Source: Neurospora crassa OR74A
Lineage: Eukaryota; Ascomycota; Sordariomycetes; Sordariales; Sordariaceae
NCBI RefSeq assembly: GCF_000182925.2
Contig: NC_026501.1
Span: forward strand, 6,117,917 to 6,181,916
DNA: 64,000 bases
Reading direction: 5' to 3'
Shown one piece after another: positions 1 to 11,362 of this stretch. Position 1 is the stretch's first letter. Each line of letters opens with the position of its first letter. Both the position numbers and the translations under genes were made by a program. Under the pieces are notes generated by a model. It was not told the origin of the DNA. It was given only the letters and a program-made list of their open reading frames with translations, and made no database searches.

Positions 1-283
1 CTCCTCGTCACGCAGTCTGTTGGTCAAGTAAGACTGGGCCGCCGCATTCGCTACATCGTACATACGCTGCATTGGGGACGGCGGCAGATTGAGCGATCTG
101 TACTATACTAGGGACAATCGGCGACCAAACAAACCACGATCACAACCCTTCCATTTATTTCTGTATCATTTATTTACTCTACTCAGATTTTTCTCACCTG
201 AAATGGCAACTCCCACCTCTGGTATCTAGACACATCTACAAGCTGGGTATGAAGAGGTTGGAAGAACTCACATCGTCCACACG

Positions 284-314
<31 letters not shown>

Positions 315-514
315 TTCCCCTTGCACTTTCCATCGTAACCCAAACATCCTCTTTATTCTCGTCCTTTACTTTCTCCTTCTTCTGGGCGGCCCGTCCTCCC
401 CCCAAAAAAAACAGAGCCAAAAACCAACCCCCTTCATCAGCTCCACAAACCCAAACATATTCGTTTCTTCTGTTAATATCATCCACCTGGGCCTCCCTAC
501 CCTTCGGCTACACA
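1..514. other. Intergenic flank at left edge
   Basis: No gene is supported here. The stretch holds the C homopolymer listed separately and CT-rich DNA. It lies beyond the 3' side of the dehydrogenase relic, and no continuation of that relic could be read into it. Confidence 0.5.
284..314. repeat. Poly-C homopolymer, 31 nt
   Basis: An uninterrupted run of 31 C (G on the other strand). Runs of C this long are uncommon in fungal DNA compared with A/T runs. The true length may differ because homopolymers slip in replication and in sequencing. Confidence 0.9.
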
Positions 515-820
515 TTATCCTGTCGAGGCGTTGGCAATGGCTACGTCAATGGTGTCGATACCATGCTTCTCCGCGAGCTCCTGCACAGCAGCGGCTACGT
601 CGGCGCGCACGTTCGGTCCGATCTTGACGATGGGCAGGGCGTAAAGTCTCCAAGGGGTGAATGGGGAGACTCGAAAGGGATTGAGAGGTCGGGTGGAGAG
701 GGTTGCGGACGGCGGCTATGACGGTTATTTCCTGAGACGCTGGAGGTAGGAGGAGAGTAGTAGGAGGCGGCAGCAGAGACGGCGGTTGAAGCCGGTGATG
801 AGGATGGTTATTATGGTGGG
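515..820 (-). pseudogene. Relic of a short-chain dehydrogenase/reductase (SDR)
   Basis: Three consecutive minus-strand pieces match the N-terminal third of a Rossmann-fold SDR, but in different frames. The first (about 788-818) reads like the beta-1/glycine-loop region (TILITG). The second (about 658-730) carries TVIAAVRNP, the usual beta-2 region. The third (517-645) carries the helix and beta-4 region, with ELAEKHGID and VAIANAS close to the family NAG motif, and then a stop. The frame changes fall inside continuous sequence with no splice signals. The rest of an SDR, including the YxxxK active site, is absent downstream. I read this as a truncated, broken host gene copy. The family call rests on recognition of the motifs, not on an alignment. 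Confidence 0.6.
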
Positions 821-2790
821 AGTAGTGGTGGTGTCTATTTTGGACTGTCAAATGGGTTAAAACCGTTGTCGAGCGACGGTGAGACTTGAGTGTCCTGGTA
901 GTTTGACATCTCGTTTTATGCTTATGATTTTGGCCATTGTGTGCTTTGATACCTCGCCCATTTTGATTAAGATCTCTCGCAAGAAGTATATTATCATGAT
1001 TTGAAGGAGGCGAAGACGTCATAATCAATGTGCAACATCAGGTGGAGGTATTACCAACAACGTCAATGGGTGGAGGGATGACAAAGAAAAGGGCGGTTTG
1101 TAGAATTCGTGGGTGCAGTACCATAGGTAGAGTTCAGAATGATCTCTGGGCGTTTTGACAGTGATAGTTCGGTTTTTGGGAGGTTCCGGAAGTTAGAAAA
1201 ATCGAAACAAGTTAATAACGTGCATATCGTCGAGCGGCTACCGTGAACAAGCCTCGCGACTTCTGAAGATAGTCGAATGGGTAATGTTTTGCGATAACAT
1301 GCCTCAACCCATGGCATCGCACAGAGAACGTGACGTACTCGAAGATCCGCCCCATCAATACTTATCGATGTGTGACATTGTGTACACGCTGTGTAGCCGT
1401 CAAACAGTACTATAGCTCCGAGCTGTGTCGGATGGTCAAATGCTCCGGGTCATGTCGAGTCTTCGAAAGAAGGTCAGTGTCCCCGGGCCCGTCCGTATAT
1501 GCACCGAGCCAGGTTCCGTGTGGTCCGTGCAAAGCAGCTGTTTCCGCTCCGTCATTCAGGTCGGCACCCGGCGCTTGGCGAGCGGGCGCTAAGCCTTTGT
1601 CGGCTCAAGTAGTGCACACTATTTCTAGTGACGCTCAGTGGAGATCAAGTGACCCCTGAATGAACCCAACAGTGGATCCCTGCTAGCGTAGCATTGTAGG
1701 CGCGGACGGGAAGGATTGTGGACCAACCAAGCTGCATCTTGTCATCTTGACTTTGACAACTCTAAACACCCTAAGCCATCTGCCACTCATTCGCCCACTC
1801 ATCATTCATCGCCAGGTCGTCGGCGCTTCACGTCGACCAAGCACTTGCTCAAAAGCGAAGCGCTTTGAGACCCTTTTCCACTGCCTTGATCCACACCTTG
1901 TCTAGCGTCTGGGCTGGGCTTGAGGATCGGAGAGGCCCTGACGATGCCCGGTCACACTCACCCAATCTCAAAATTCACCCTGCATCCGCTGACTACCTAC
2001 ACCAGACTGACGAGACTGACTGACCACCATGGCCCCATCGCCGCCCCGTCGTCGCTCCATCGCTCGCCCCCCCGCATCCATGAATGGCATGCCCATCCCG
2101 GGGTTACAGATAGCAAGGGCCGCATACATATGCCAATCTGCGTGGTACCGTAGACGGGAAGCCTATTGAGGTTCCAGGGCTCACCCATTCGCGCCGGTGG
2201 TTCCTTGGATGGTGAATAGCGCCAGGGGTATTCAACTTGGGTGAGAAGCGGTTGGAGGAGAGCGTTGCGCTGGTCTACTCCATTGGGCCAAATGATGCGT
2301 TTCCGCTGCTTTCTGCAAAGATTTTTTTCTTTGTAGTAATCAGGCGCATGCTTGCCTGTCCATGTGTCAGTCATCTAGACTATCCAGACACAAGCGGCTT
2401 GTGAGCCAGAGGGCCGGCACCCCCAGTTGTCGATATACCCATGATACCTTAACCAAGCCGTTCCTGACTTCCTCTCCCATTTGCCTCAATCTTCTCTTTC
2501 CTGATTTCTTGCCCCGTTCGTCGTTTGACTGGTCAACGTCGTTGTCATTTTCTTTGTTTGTCGTGATTCTGGGGTTACGGCTTCTCATCTGCCTCTCAAA
2601 CGGATTGTCACATCATATCCCAAGTCTTCTGATTCTTCTTTACCTTTGTTTTTCTTTCTCCACGTTGCCGGCCACGAGTGAGACTTCCTACCAAATTTTC
2701 GAGCCGTCTCGACTGTAATCGACATAATAGCCGGCATCTCTTTCACCCAGTCCACTACTCAGCACGGCCCTGCTCGAGTAGATATTCACA
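821..2790. other. Intergenic, upstream region of the Cys-rich membrane protein gene
   Basis: No convincing gene. Short open frames on both strands lack recognisable domains or a supported start. The last 350 bases before 2791 are CT-rich and probably contain the promoter and leader of the plus-strand gene that follows. Confidence 0.5.
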
Positions 2791-4485
2791 ATGCCGGGGC
2801 CGCGGCGACTACTACAGCAAGCGAGCTCACTACTACTGGTTGTCGTCGCCTTGAGCGCGACAACAGTCTCAGCCGTACCAGCTAGCCAGCTGTTCCAACG
2901 ACAGTCAACATCAACATGTGCGGCCGAGGGCTTCTCAAAGTGCCCACAAGCCGGCTTGCCCGATAACTTTTGCTGTCCGACCGACTCGACATGCATTCCT
3001 TTGGCCGCAAATACTGCGGCTCTTTGCTGCCCAAATGGACAAGACTGCTCCATGATACAACCGATTTCCTGCGACACTAGCAAGCAGGATCCAGTGAAGA
3101 ACCCTCAAGCAGGCCTCAAGACAAATGTTTTGGATGTGCCTTTGAAGCGGTGTGGTGATAGATGCTGTCCATGGGGTTACTCTTGCAATACCGAGGGTTA
3201 TTGTCAAAAGGATGCGGATCAGTCAAAGACGCCCCAAGAGTTGAATAACAAGCCATCGCCAAGCGTAACGACAACAGCAACCCAAGTGCCAATTAGCAGT
3301 TCTCAATCCTCCCAGACAACATCCAAATCAGTATTCTCTGTGACCGAACTTCCTGCAGGAACCGACAAGCCAACAGCAACCAATAAGCCGACAGCAACCG
3401 ACAAGCCTCCAGAAACCGGCACGCCTGCAGCAAGTGGTAACCAGTCAGCAGGGAGTGCAAAGCCGGTGGAAAGCGGAAAGCCCGACCAACAAGATGATGA
3501 TGATGATGATGATGACGATGACGGAGGAAGTCCCAATCTCCTCATCGCTGGCGTGGTTGCAGGTGTCGTGGTCTTCATCATCGGTGGTCTGATTACCCTC
3601 TACCTCTGCATCCTGAACCGCAGAAACAAAGAATCCGGAGCTGGAGCCAGTCAACACGGCCATGGCGAGAAACCCCGCCTGAACCGATCTACGTCCTCCT
3701 TCGGCAACATCATCAGCAACCCCATTGTTGCCGAGGACACCATCCGAACCGACTTCAACCGCTCAGTCTCCGCCCAATCGCACCGCGGCCCTAACTCGGA
3801 CTTTGCTGCAGTATCAGGCAACGTCAACCCCTTTGATACTCCCCCTCGCGGGTCTCCAAACGACCACAGCCGCAACAACAGCCGGGCCAAAACCCCGTCC
3901 GAGGGACAGGACAGCAGCATAGCCTACGGTGGTTACGGACGTAACGTCAGTGGAAACGTTCCCGGCCCATCAGCCTACACCGGCACCAGCACCAGCAGCC
4001 GCAACAACTCCCCTCCACCAACAGCAGCAGCAGGCGGTCGACCCGGCTACACCACACCACCCATTACCCCCTGGGGCGCAACGAGCGGACAAGCAAGCCC
4101 TCGCGAACCTAGCGGAATCAGCATCAACGTGTTCGCGGACCCACGAACATTGACTCCCGAGCGGCTTGCCAAGAGCGATTCCAATGCCAACGCCAACGCC
4201 AACGCCAACAGCAACACGTACTCCAAATTCATTAACAACAACACCAATTACACCTATCTTAATAACACCAATACTTACAACACCGATGATTACGACCCCT
4301 TCAATCCCGATAACCACCAGGGGCAATCAACCAGACCAGTGACAACCTTCACGGCAATGATGGAGGAGGCCGACTTGGGTGCCGTGGCGAGGGGTGCTAA
4401 GTACGTGCCGCCTACGCCCAAGACTCCGGCTGGGTTGCTGGGACCGTCGGTACCGGGGGCGGATAACATGCCGAATAGGTTCTAG
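2791..4485 (+). CDS. Secreted-then-anchored Cys-rich single-pass membrane protein
   Basis: A 564-residue intronless ORF. Residues 1-28 form a signal peptide (hydrophobic LLLVVVAL core, likely cleavage after VSA). Residues 40-135 are a Cys-rich ectodomain with paired Cys (FCCP, LCCP, RCCPWGYSC), a pattern seen in small secreted fungal proteins. Residues about 150-240 are Ser/Thr/Pro-rich with imperfect TATDKP-type repeats and an Asp run, typical of an extended, probably O-glycosylated stalk. A membrane helix lies at about 249-273 and is followed by basic NRRNK, so the 290-residue tail should be cytosolic. The tail is disordered, with NPFDTPP and an Asn-Ala repeat. The architecture resembles fungal cell-wall sensors (Wsc/Mid2-like), but no WSC domain is seen and the function is unknown. 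It converges with the RING gene downstream. Confidence 0.85.
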   Translation: MPGPRRLLQQASSLLLVVVALSATTVSAVPASQLFQRQSTSTCAAEGFSKCPQAGLPDNFCCPTDSTCIPLAANTAALCCPNGQDCSMIQPISCDTSKQDPVKNPQAGLKTNVLDVPLKRCGDRCCPWGYSCNTEGYCQKDADQSKTPQELNNKPSPSVTTTATQVPISSSQSSQTTSKSVFSVTELPAGTDKPTATNKPTATDKPPETGTPAASGNQSAGSAKPVESGKPDQQDDDDDDDDDDGGSPNLLIAGVVAGVVVFIIGGLITLYLCILNRRNKESGAGASQHGHGEKPRLNRSTSSFGNIISNPIVAEDTIRTDFNRSVSAQSHRGPNSDFAAVSGNVNPFDTPPRGSPNDHSRNNSRAKTPSEGQDSSIAYGGYGRNVSGNVPGPSAYTGTSTSSRNNSPPPTAAAGGRPGYTTPPITPWGATSGQASPREPSGISINVFADPRTLTPERLAKSDSNANANANANSNTYSKFINNNTNYTYLNNTNTYNTDDYDPFNPDNHQGQSTRPVTTFTAMMEEADLGAVARGAKYVPPTPKTPAGLLGPSVPGADNMPNRF

Positions 4486-5737
4486 TAGGTTTTGCTCGCG
4501 AGCGAGCTAAGCTGTCCCATGTGTGTGTGTGTGTGTTTGTGTATGCCGTGTTGGTTTCCTTGCGCGAGTTTGGGGATCATCGGTGTTGATGTCGGTAACG
4601 GGGAATATTGGCCCAAAGAGAAATGCATGCAGATGATTGGAAACGAGAGATCTGTCTGGGAACCACGAGGGGCATACACATTTCTGTCTATTCTTTTTTC
4701 TTCTTTTTTTCTTTTCACGTTCCTTGTCTGTCTGATTATTTTCCATCATGTCGAGAGCGAGGCGGTGGGCTGGATCCAACGATTCTTTTTCGACACGACA
4801 TCATACTCATCTACATGTCTTTTTTGCCCCAATTGTCTTCTTTCCTTGTTCCCTGCGGAAGACAAAAAAAAGGCGTTTTGCGTTGCATTGTGCTGCATTT
4901 TTTTCACTTTTTTTTTTTTTTCCTTTTTCCTCAACCGCATTTTTCGCATTTTTGAAAAGACGGGGGGAAGGGAGGCTTGGCTGCGTTGCAGTTTACATAG
5001 CGGGAAAGGAATCAGGAGGTGGTGGCAGAGGATGGGATAAAGGATACTATTTTCACACTGGCCTGTGCCAAGAAATTTAAAACCAAGACAAGGTCGGAAT
5101 GATTTTGGACAGAAGGATGACGGAAGGATGGACCGTTATTATCCGAGAGGAAAGGGAGATGGCAAAGTATGAGGGGTGGTGGAGGAGGAGGAGGAGGCTG
5201 CAAATTCCAGTATCCCAGCGTCATTGATACCCCGTAGAATGCATCATCCATTTCGATATCCAGTTAATTCTTTCACGTATCTGATTTACCCCCCGAGCAC
5301 CTCGATAAGGCTTGGCAATTTCACAACTTTGAGTTGTTTCGTGTTAAATCTCTCAAATTTGTGCATTGTCATTTCTTCAACGTGCACCTCCTTAAATTGT
5401 CTTACGAGGTCCTCTTGGAAACTTCCCAGTTCATATCCTCATTCGAGGCAAGTCTATATACACAAAGTGCCCCAATATGATTAGAACGCCGATACCAAAA
5501 CCGTACAAATGCTCTCCTCTATGCCCGTCACCTTTATGTGAATCTGCCAAAACATGCGAAAAGGGGTATCATGTCCATATCGCCTACACCATACTCCCCC
5601 CTCCCACTCTTTCCAAGAACTGGAGGCGGATGCGAAAAATGCCGCCTGCTCATTTGTTTCTCGAAGTGCTCTAAAGAGCCGTTGTTACTACCTGTCCACC
5701 AAGTGCGTAAAAAAGCCCAGCTATCCTTCGGCTGTAC
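4486..5737. other. Intergenic between convergent 3' ends
   Basis: Holds the 3' flanks of the Cys-rich membrane protein gene (+) and the RING gene (-). It contains a TG microsatellite near 4521-4543, several T runs (for example near 4908-4922) and a GGA/GGT-rich patch near 5173-5198. No gene is seen. Confidence 0.55.
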
Positions 5738-7560
5738 CTAGAAGCCTGGGAATACTTTGCGTCGTAATCTCTCCCCTGTGTAGCGAATATGGTCAATCCG
5801 GAGCTCTCACGGCAACAAAGAACGATCAACTTACAGGCTGGTGCTTGTGACTCCCCGTCGTCGATATCAGATCCGCCAGCCAGCTCCCGCATCCGCTTCC
5901 TCCCGAGCACAGGAGGACTACCCCTCTGCACATTACCATTATTGTTGTTTTCGACTTGTTTTTGTTGCTTTCGGTCCGCGCGTTGAATAGAGCCCTGTCT
6001 GATTGACATTCGGGATGGAGTCGTGCCAATTGTAGCTGCATCCGCAGCTTTGGACTCATCTCCTCCCCCCAGTAAGCTCCTAAGACTCTTGCCCCCCCGG
6101 ATTGGCTTTCCTTGATCAACCATTTCGTATTCCGAACAAGAATCTTCGACTGTTATCCGGTCTCGTAGTCGTCGCACCGCCCGTTCTCGCCGCACCATCG
6201 CATTGGTAATTTTGGGACAGTACCCGCTGGGCAGCATGCAGGCTTTGCAAATCGGACATAGCGAGCTGTTTTCGCTGAGAAACTCGTCGATACATTGCGT
6301 GTGGAAGATATGCCCGCAGGGAATCTCGCGGATAACCGTAACTCGGTTCTGGTACGGTTCCAAGCAGATAGCGCATGCTGGCTGATAGTCGGTCGCAACG
6401 GTGCTGGGGGCTTTCTCTGACATAGCCACGGTTAGCCCAGAAACGGACTGCGCGGTGGCTGCTTCCGACTGAGTGCGACTGCATCCCCTGGGCCTGTCGG
6501 GACGTAAAGATCTCGGCGATGTTGGCACACTGATGCTGTCCGGCTCGTAATGGTAAGTAAAGAGAGGGAACGTGTCGATGACCTCCATAGGCACCCTCAA
6601 TCGCTTGATACCCATTCGTTCTAGGTTGACCTCGCCGGAAATAACACGTCTGCGCAGGGATGAGCGACGCTTGGCTTGGATGAAATGCATCAAGAGCGAA
6701 ATCCCGATAATAGCGCCCAGGAGAACACCGATGATGATCAGGATGTAGACCCATATTCCAGGTAGAGCGGTGTCGGTCGAAACCGACAACTCGGTCCATA
6801 CTCGTACGAAATCGCCCGGGCTAGGATTATACACTTGGGCGATTCTATCACCAAAGGGTATTTCCGACACGTTACCCGAGTACAAGCTCAACTGGTTCAT
6901 AACTCGCTGACCAGCGGCACCTGACATGGCATAGATGGGATACCCAGCTTGAGATCTCCATTTTCCACCGTCTCCAATATCCCATTCATCTGAACTACCC
7001 TTGGGAGGTTTTTCGGTCGAGTTGTCGGGTTTGTAGAAGATGAGACCTCGGACCGGGTCTTGACGAGCTGAAATCAAGAAGTGTCGAGCACACTGGGCGT
7101 TAATCCAAGGCACAAGGGCGATAAGGTTGATATTAGCGGGCGGAAGCTGAGCACGACGAGGAGCAGATTCTGGTATATATGCGGTCAAGTTATCCGCACA
7201 AGGGTATTTCTCGGAAAGGTCGGGGACGTATAGTAGACCCTGGATAACGCCATTCTGGGTTGCTGCATACTTGGAGGCCAGGACCGTTATATTCTCGGCG
7301 ATGCGGGTCGAAACTGTGAGTGTGTGCTATTGACAGCGTGTCAACGAGACGTCTCGCGTAACAGCAAGGTAAACTACCAGACATACTGTTAAAGCCGTCA
7401 CATTTCTGATGACGGTGTTGGAAATAGTTGTGCCACCGCGCCAGGCTGGATTGCTAAGTAACAGGCTGCACCAAGTTGAGGCGGGTCAGCAAGGACAGTT
7501 CCGACGCTGTGTCGTCTAGTACAGGGGAGCTCGCGATGTCGGGACTAAGGCTGGTGCCAT
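5738..7560 (-). CDS. PA-TM-RING ubiquitin-protein ligase
   Basis: The model has four exons: 7523-7560, 7387-7465, 5835-7326 and 5738-5775. The introns are 57, 60 and 59 nt. It gives 548 residues ending FPGF. Residues about 25-215 form a lumenal protease-associated (PA)-like region with several N-glycosylation sequons. A single membrane helix lies at about 228-252, followed by basic QAKRR. A RING-H2 finger sits at about 356-398 (CAIC...PCGHIFH..C...CPIC, C3H2C3). The tail is disordered and Asn/Gln-rich. This is the layout of endosome/vacuole membrane E3 ligases (Tul1/RNF13 style) that ubiquitinate membrane cargo. The 3' intron is well supported because it turns a long odd read-through into a short conserved-looking end. 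The start is weak: the proposed ATG gives no clear signal peptide, so a further upstream exon is possible. Confidence 0.8.
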
Positions 7561-9808
7561 AGCGATCCATCGCGTCCGAAGCCATATGGCTTTGGCTTAG
7601 GATGCAGATGAAATCTTGGCGATCGAACTTGGCGACAGAGAAAACGAGGCAGAGTTGGAACTTGGCTGGGCTTAGGAAGGGGAAGCTCCAGTGCAGGGTC
7701 CACTTGGAGTGGGTTAAGAAGGAACTGAAGGAAAGGTGGACGAGATGGGGGGGTCGGGTAAACCACAAAAGTGGGAAGGACGACGACGTACACGACATTC
7801 CGAATCTCATCGACAGCTGCAACAGTAATCGTGTCAGTAGATGGTCGTCGATAATTGTGTTAGGTTGGTATGACGAGGTCGAAGATGTGTCCCCATGGCG
7901 GCGACAGACGGTGCTCGTTTCCTGAGGCTTGGCGAGGCTTGGCTAGCCAAGAGGTGATGGCCTCAGGAGCATCGACCGGACGCCAAGCACTACCTAGGAA
8001 AGCGGAAGCGGAGGGGGGGGATGGGTGCTTTTCGGGGTGCTGTTCGGAGGGGCTTCAAATTATAGGGGGAAAGAGAAGGAGCGACGGGACCACCCACACA
8101 TAGACATTGTTGGGCATTTCGAAGGGTTTACAGCGGCCCTTCGGCTCCGGGTCTTATGGCATCCGCAAAACAGCCGTCTTCTTGCGAAAGAAAGCCGTAG
8201 GGGAAAATGGGCTGTGGGTGCTGCTGCCCTGCCGCTGCTGCTGAGGTTGAAGGACGAGAGAGGATTTGGTCGATGGCGAAAGGAATGGACGGACAGCCGG
8301 GCAAAAGATCAGAAGTCGTTAGGGGAGAACTGGGATGTTTCAGGGTTTGGTCGGTATGAAGTTAGGGGGAAGATTGGCGACAATGGAAGTTGGCGTGCTC
8401 GAGGTTGCTTGCGAAGTCAAGTGGAGGCTCGCTTTTCGCTGCTGTGGCTGCCAATTCCCAATCAACTCGACGAACTTTGGAAGGACGGATGCTGCGCGCC
8501 CTCTGCCTGGTTGCACTGTCTGCTGCTGTTGCAAGGAAAGAGTGACGGGGAGATGGGAAAAGAGCCAAGATCTGGCCGACCGTGAAGCCAAGAAAACGGG
8601 AATGGCGAGTGCAGATGTTGCAGTGCAGATTGCAGCAAAAGGCACGTTCGGCGGGAACGCAGACCACAAAGACCGACCGAACCGACGGGACAAGACAAGG
8701 CGGACGGGATGGAGAAGCCAGGCGATGCGATGGGGATGCCGGAGCGCAGCCGCTCGCCGCTCGCCGGGGGGATGCCAGTGATTTTTCAGGTGTCGACTGC
8801 AGTTTCACTCCCAAAGTTGACGTCTTTTGTCATCCACCCGACCACAGTCTAGCGTGGTTTTATTATTACCAAGTACATGCCTGGCCGCTCCTGTCCGTGC
8901 GTTTTCACCCGCCCACTCCCAACGCAAACGTCTTTTCCGACGTCCCATCCGTCGTCCATCATATTTCCATTCGGCTGCACAATGCCCCGCTGCGTCCTGC
9001 TTCGCTGCTCTCCTCACCTTTCTTTTTCTTTTCGCAGACCGATCTGAAGCGAGCAGATCTCCTTGCGATGCGTTGTGCGTCCCGCCTTTTTCCCAGAGGC
9101 GAAAGCTGCATCGCCAGCAAGGTCGCCTGCTGTTCAGCCGAAGAAAGGGGGTGAAGGCATGGTGAAGTGTCTGTCCAAATTTGGCGACAGGACTGCTACG
9201 GAACCGTCAAGACACTTCAACTATGAGCGATGGCAAAAGAAGGAAAGAATGAAAAGAACAAGAGCCGGCGACAGCTCCCGCGGACCGTCTCAGCAAGACA
9301 AAAGCGAGGTGCATTCTGGGATCATGGGAGTGCTGTCGCTCGCACCTTCCCTTCGCTTCCCTTGCCCTCCGATGCTGTGTCCGACGTCTCTTCCATTTCC
9401 AGATAAGGTAGGTACGATCTGTTTTTCATCCTATTCGGCGTCAACAATAAAAGAAGGGTTCCTTGCTTCGCCTTGCCCACTCAGCCAGGTGAGGCTTCGG
9501 ATCGCACGCTTATTCCGTTCGCATACACCACCCCGTCCGAAAGACGGGGACGGGGCACAATAGGGTGTTGATCTCGACGTGTTGACTGGATGGCCGGAGA
9601 TAAAAGGAAATAGGGGTGAGTATGGTATGTTCACGGATTCATCATCCTGACGTCTGAAATTTGTCACAGGTGACTTCTCAACTCGCTTTCCACAAAAGCC
9701 TGTTGTTTTGTAGACTCCATCCAATATTTAAGCAAAGCGAACCAGCGATCGACATGCTCTACTGCGTAGTTCAAGCGCTCGGTATAAAACCGAACCAAAC
9801 ATCGAACC
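7561..9808. other. Intergenic, upstream of the RING gene
   Basis: About 2.2 kb with no supported gene. The first part is purine-rich on the plus strand and the later part is CT-rich. A candidate intron acceptor on the minus strand (branch CTGAC, TTGCAG near 7818) could belong to an unfound first exon or to a spliced leader of the RING gene. Long open frames here overlap one another in several frames and show no domains. Confidence 0.45.
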
Positions 9809-10252
9809 ATGACTAAGCCAAGTACACTACAAGGGCAGCGCGGTACACACAATCAAGGCGCTAGTGGCACTACAGAAAACTTCGGCTTTAACAAGTCCAA
9901 AATTGCCATTTCACGTACAGACTGCCACCTTGAGCATGGAAGTTTTGCCACTCCCAGAGATCGCCCAATTGACGAGGTGCCTTTTTATATCGACGCAGAG
10001 GTGTACCATGGTGTACAGACAGGTTTCCAACGACTCAAGAACCAAGTTTCATGTCCAATACATCAAACTAGCAATCCCTCAAAAGCAAAACTCGATATCT
10101 TAGTAGAAGCACCGACCTCACTTCCTAGCTTAACCTATGGCTCCACTATGAAATCTAACTGGATACCCGAGTCTGGAATGCTCCTTATTCTTGGCTGTGT
10201 CGAAGACCATTCCAGACTTTCAGCTGGTGATCTTCAATTACCTACAGTATAG
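9809..10252 (+). CDS. Possible orphan protein, 147 aa
   Basis: A complete ATG-to-stop frame of 147 codons with no recognisable domain, signal peptide or membrane segment. Composition is balanced and not low complexity, which is why it is listed. The ATG context (ACCATGACT) is acceptable. No introns are needed. Against it: isolated position, no family match I can recognise, and a length that can arise by chance in DNA near 50% GC. Treat it as a candidate only. Confidence 0.2.
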   Translation: MTKPSTLQGQRGTHNQGASGTTENFGFNKSKIAISRTDCHLEHGSFATPRDRPIDEVPFYIDAEVYHGVQTGFQRLKNQVSCPIHQTSNPSKAKLDILVEAPTSLPSLTYGSTMKSNWIPESGMLLILGCVEDHSRLSAGDLQLPTV

Positions 10253-11147
10253 CATACTAATCAAGTCATCACCCCCTTTTCTTGGACTACCTATTACAAA
10301 TGCTACGCGTTGAAAGCTTCCATCATTAAAGAACTGCTTTTCTTCCATGCCGAATTCCGTAGTCCGATGGTTTGGGTAATCTGCTCGCAGTCGCCCATGG
10401 TACTGTCGATCTTGAGCCTCAAACAATCGAACGGGAACCGCCTAACAAAACTGTTAGTAATATAGCACACCTGGTTAGTAATATACTAGGTAGTACATAC
10501 GAACCCACAACATTTGTGATTCGGCACTTACAAGATCACCGGGTGATCACCCATCTCAATCCCTTCTTCCTTTTTTGTTTTATTTCATTTTTACATTCTC
10601 ACTTGACGTTTTTTTCCCTTGGTACGCCTAGCCGGTATCACCAAGACGATAGTCCGAATGATTGACAAGCAAGCAGCAGCTGCGTCCCGTCTGCCATGCT
10701 TTATTGGGAGAAAGTTTCATGTTTCACAAGAAACAACAGCTGTGAACGTAAAGCCCGTCCCAATCACCTGAGTACCTAGGCTATGTATGACAAAGATACC
10801 GCAATGGTCAAGAGACACGTATACATTCTTGTTTTCTCTCCTCCCCCCTCTCCCCAATAGTAATCTACAAGTGACAGGTGCTCAACGGGCATACCGGTTT
10901 CTACACTACATACATATCCATCCATATACTTGTATGTACCGAACTTATTCCACCTCTCATCTGAACCGGATTCTCCTCTTGGCCATGAGGCTTGTCAAGG
11001 GGGAGATACAAATCAGGCACGGTTACACCAGGCCTAACCTATACACTACCAGTACGCCGTGGACAATTAAGCAATCTTCATAGGTTGCTGCCGAGCGTTG
11101 CCCAGGAGCTTGCGCTACTCAAGCCATCTGCGTGTGCTAAGATAAAC

Positions 11148-11165
11148 CATGGCATGGCATGGCAT
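11148..11165. repeat. TGGCA pentamer repeat, first copy
   Basis: Three and a half head-to-tail TGGCA units. A second, longer array of the same unit lies about 450 bp away. Confidence 0.8.
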
Positions 11166-11319
11166 CTTCCCGTCGGTATCTGACTGGATTTTTGGTGTCA
11201 CTGGATTCATTTGATACAGACATCCGGGTTTGACAAGGAGAGTTTAATATTTTAACAGATGTTGTCTAGTCAAAGGTAGGTACAGCTGAGAAGAGGGCCC
11301 AAACCCAATCAACTTAAAG

Positions 11320-11324
<5 letters not shown>

Positions 11325-11354
<30 letters not shown>

Positions 11355-11362
11355 CAGAAAGA
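11325..11362. repeat. GAAA tetranucleotide microsatellite
   Basis: About nine GAAA units, with one GACA variant near the right end. Confidence 0.9.

Noticed and set aside
546-1028. A single 160-codon minus frame over the SDR relic
   Set aside because: Only a short middle part matches the dehydrogenase family; the rest is His/Pro/Arg-rich and out of frame with the other matching pieces.
5671-5834. Read-through C-terminus of the RING protein to a stop at 5671
   Set aside because: A canonical GTAAGT...ACACAG intron (5776-5834) lies inside it, and splicing gives a short, well-behaved end at 5738.
8025-9165. Overlapping open frames on both strands at 8.0-9.2 kb
   Set aside because: Several frames are open at once with no domain, no agreed start and no splice structure.
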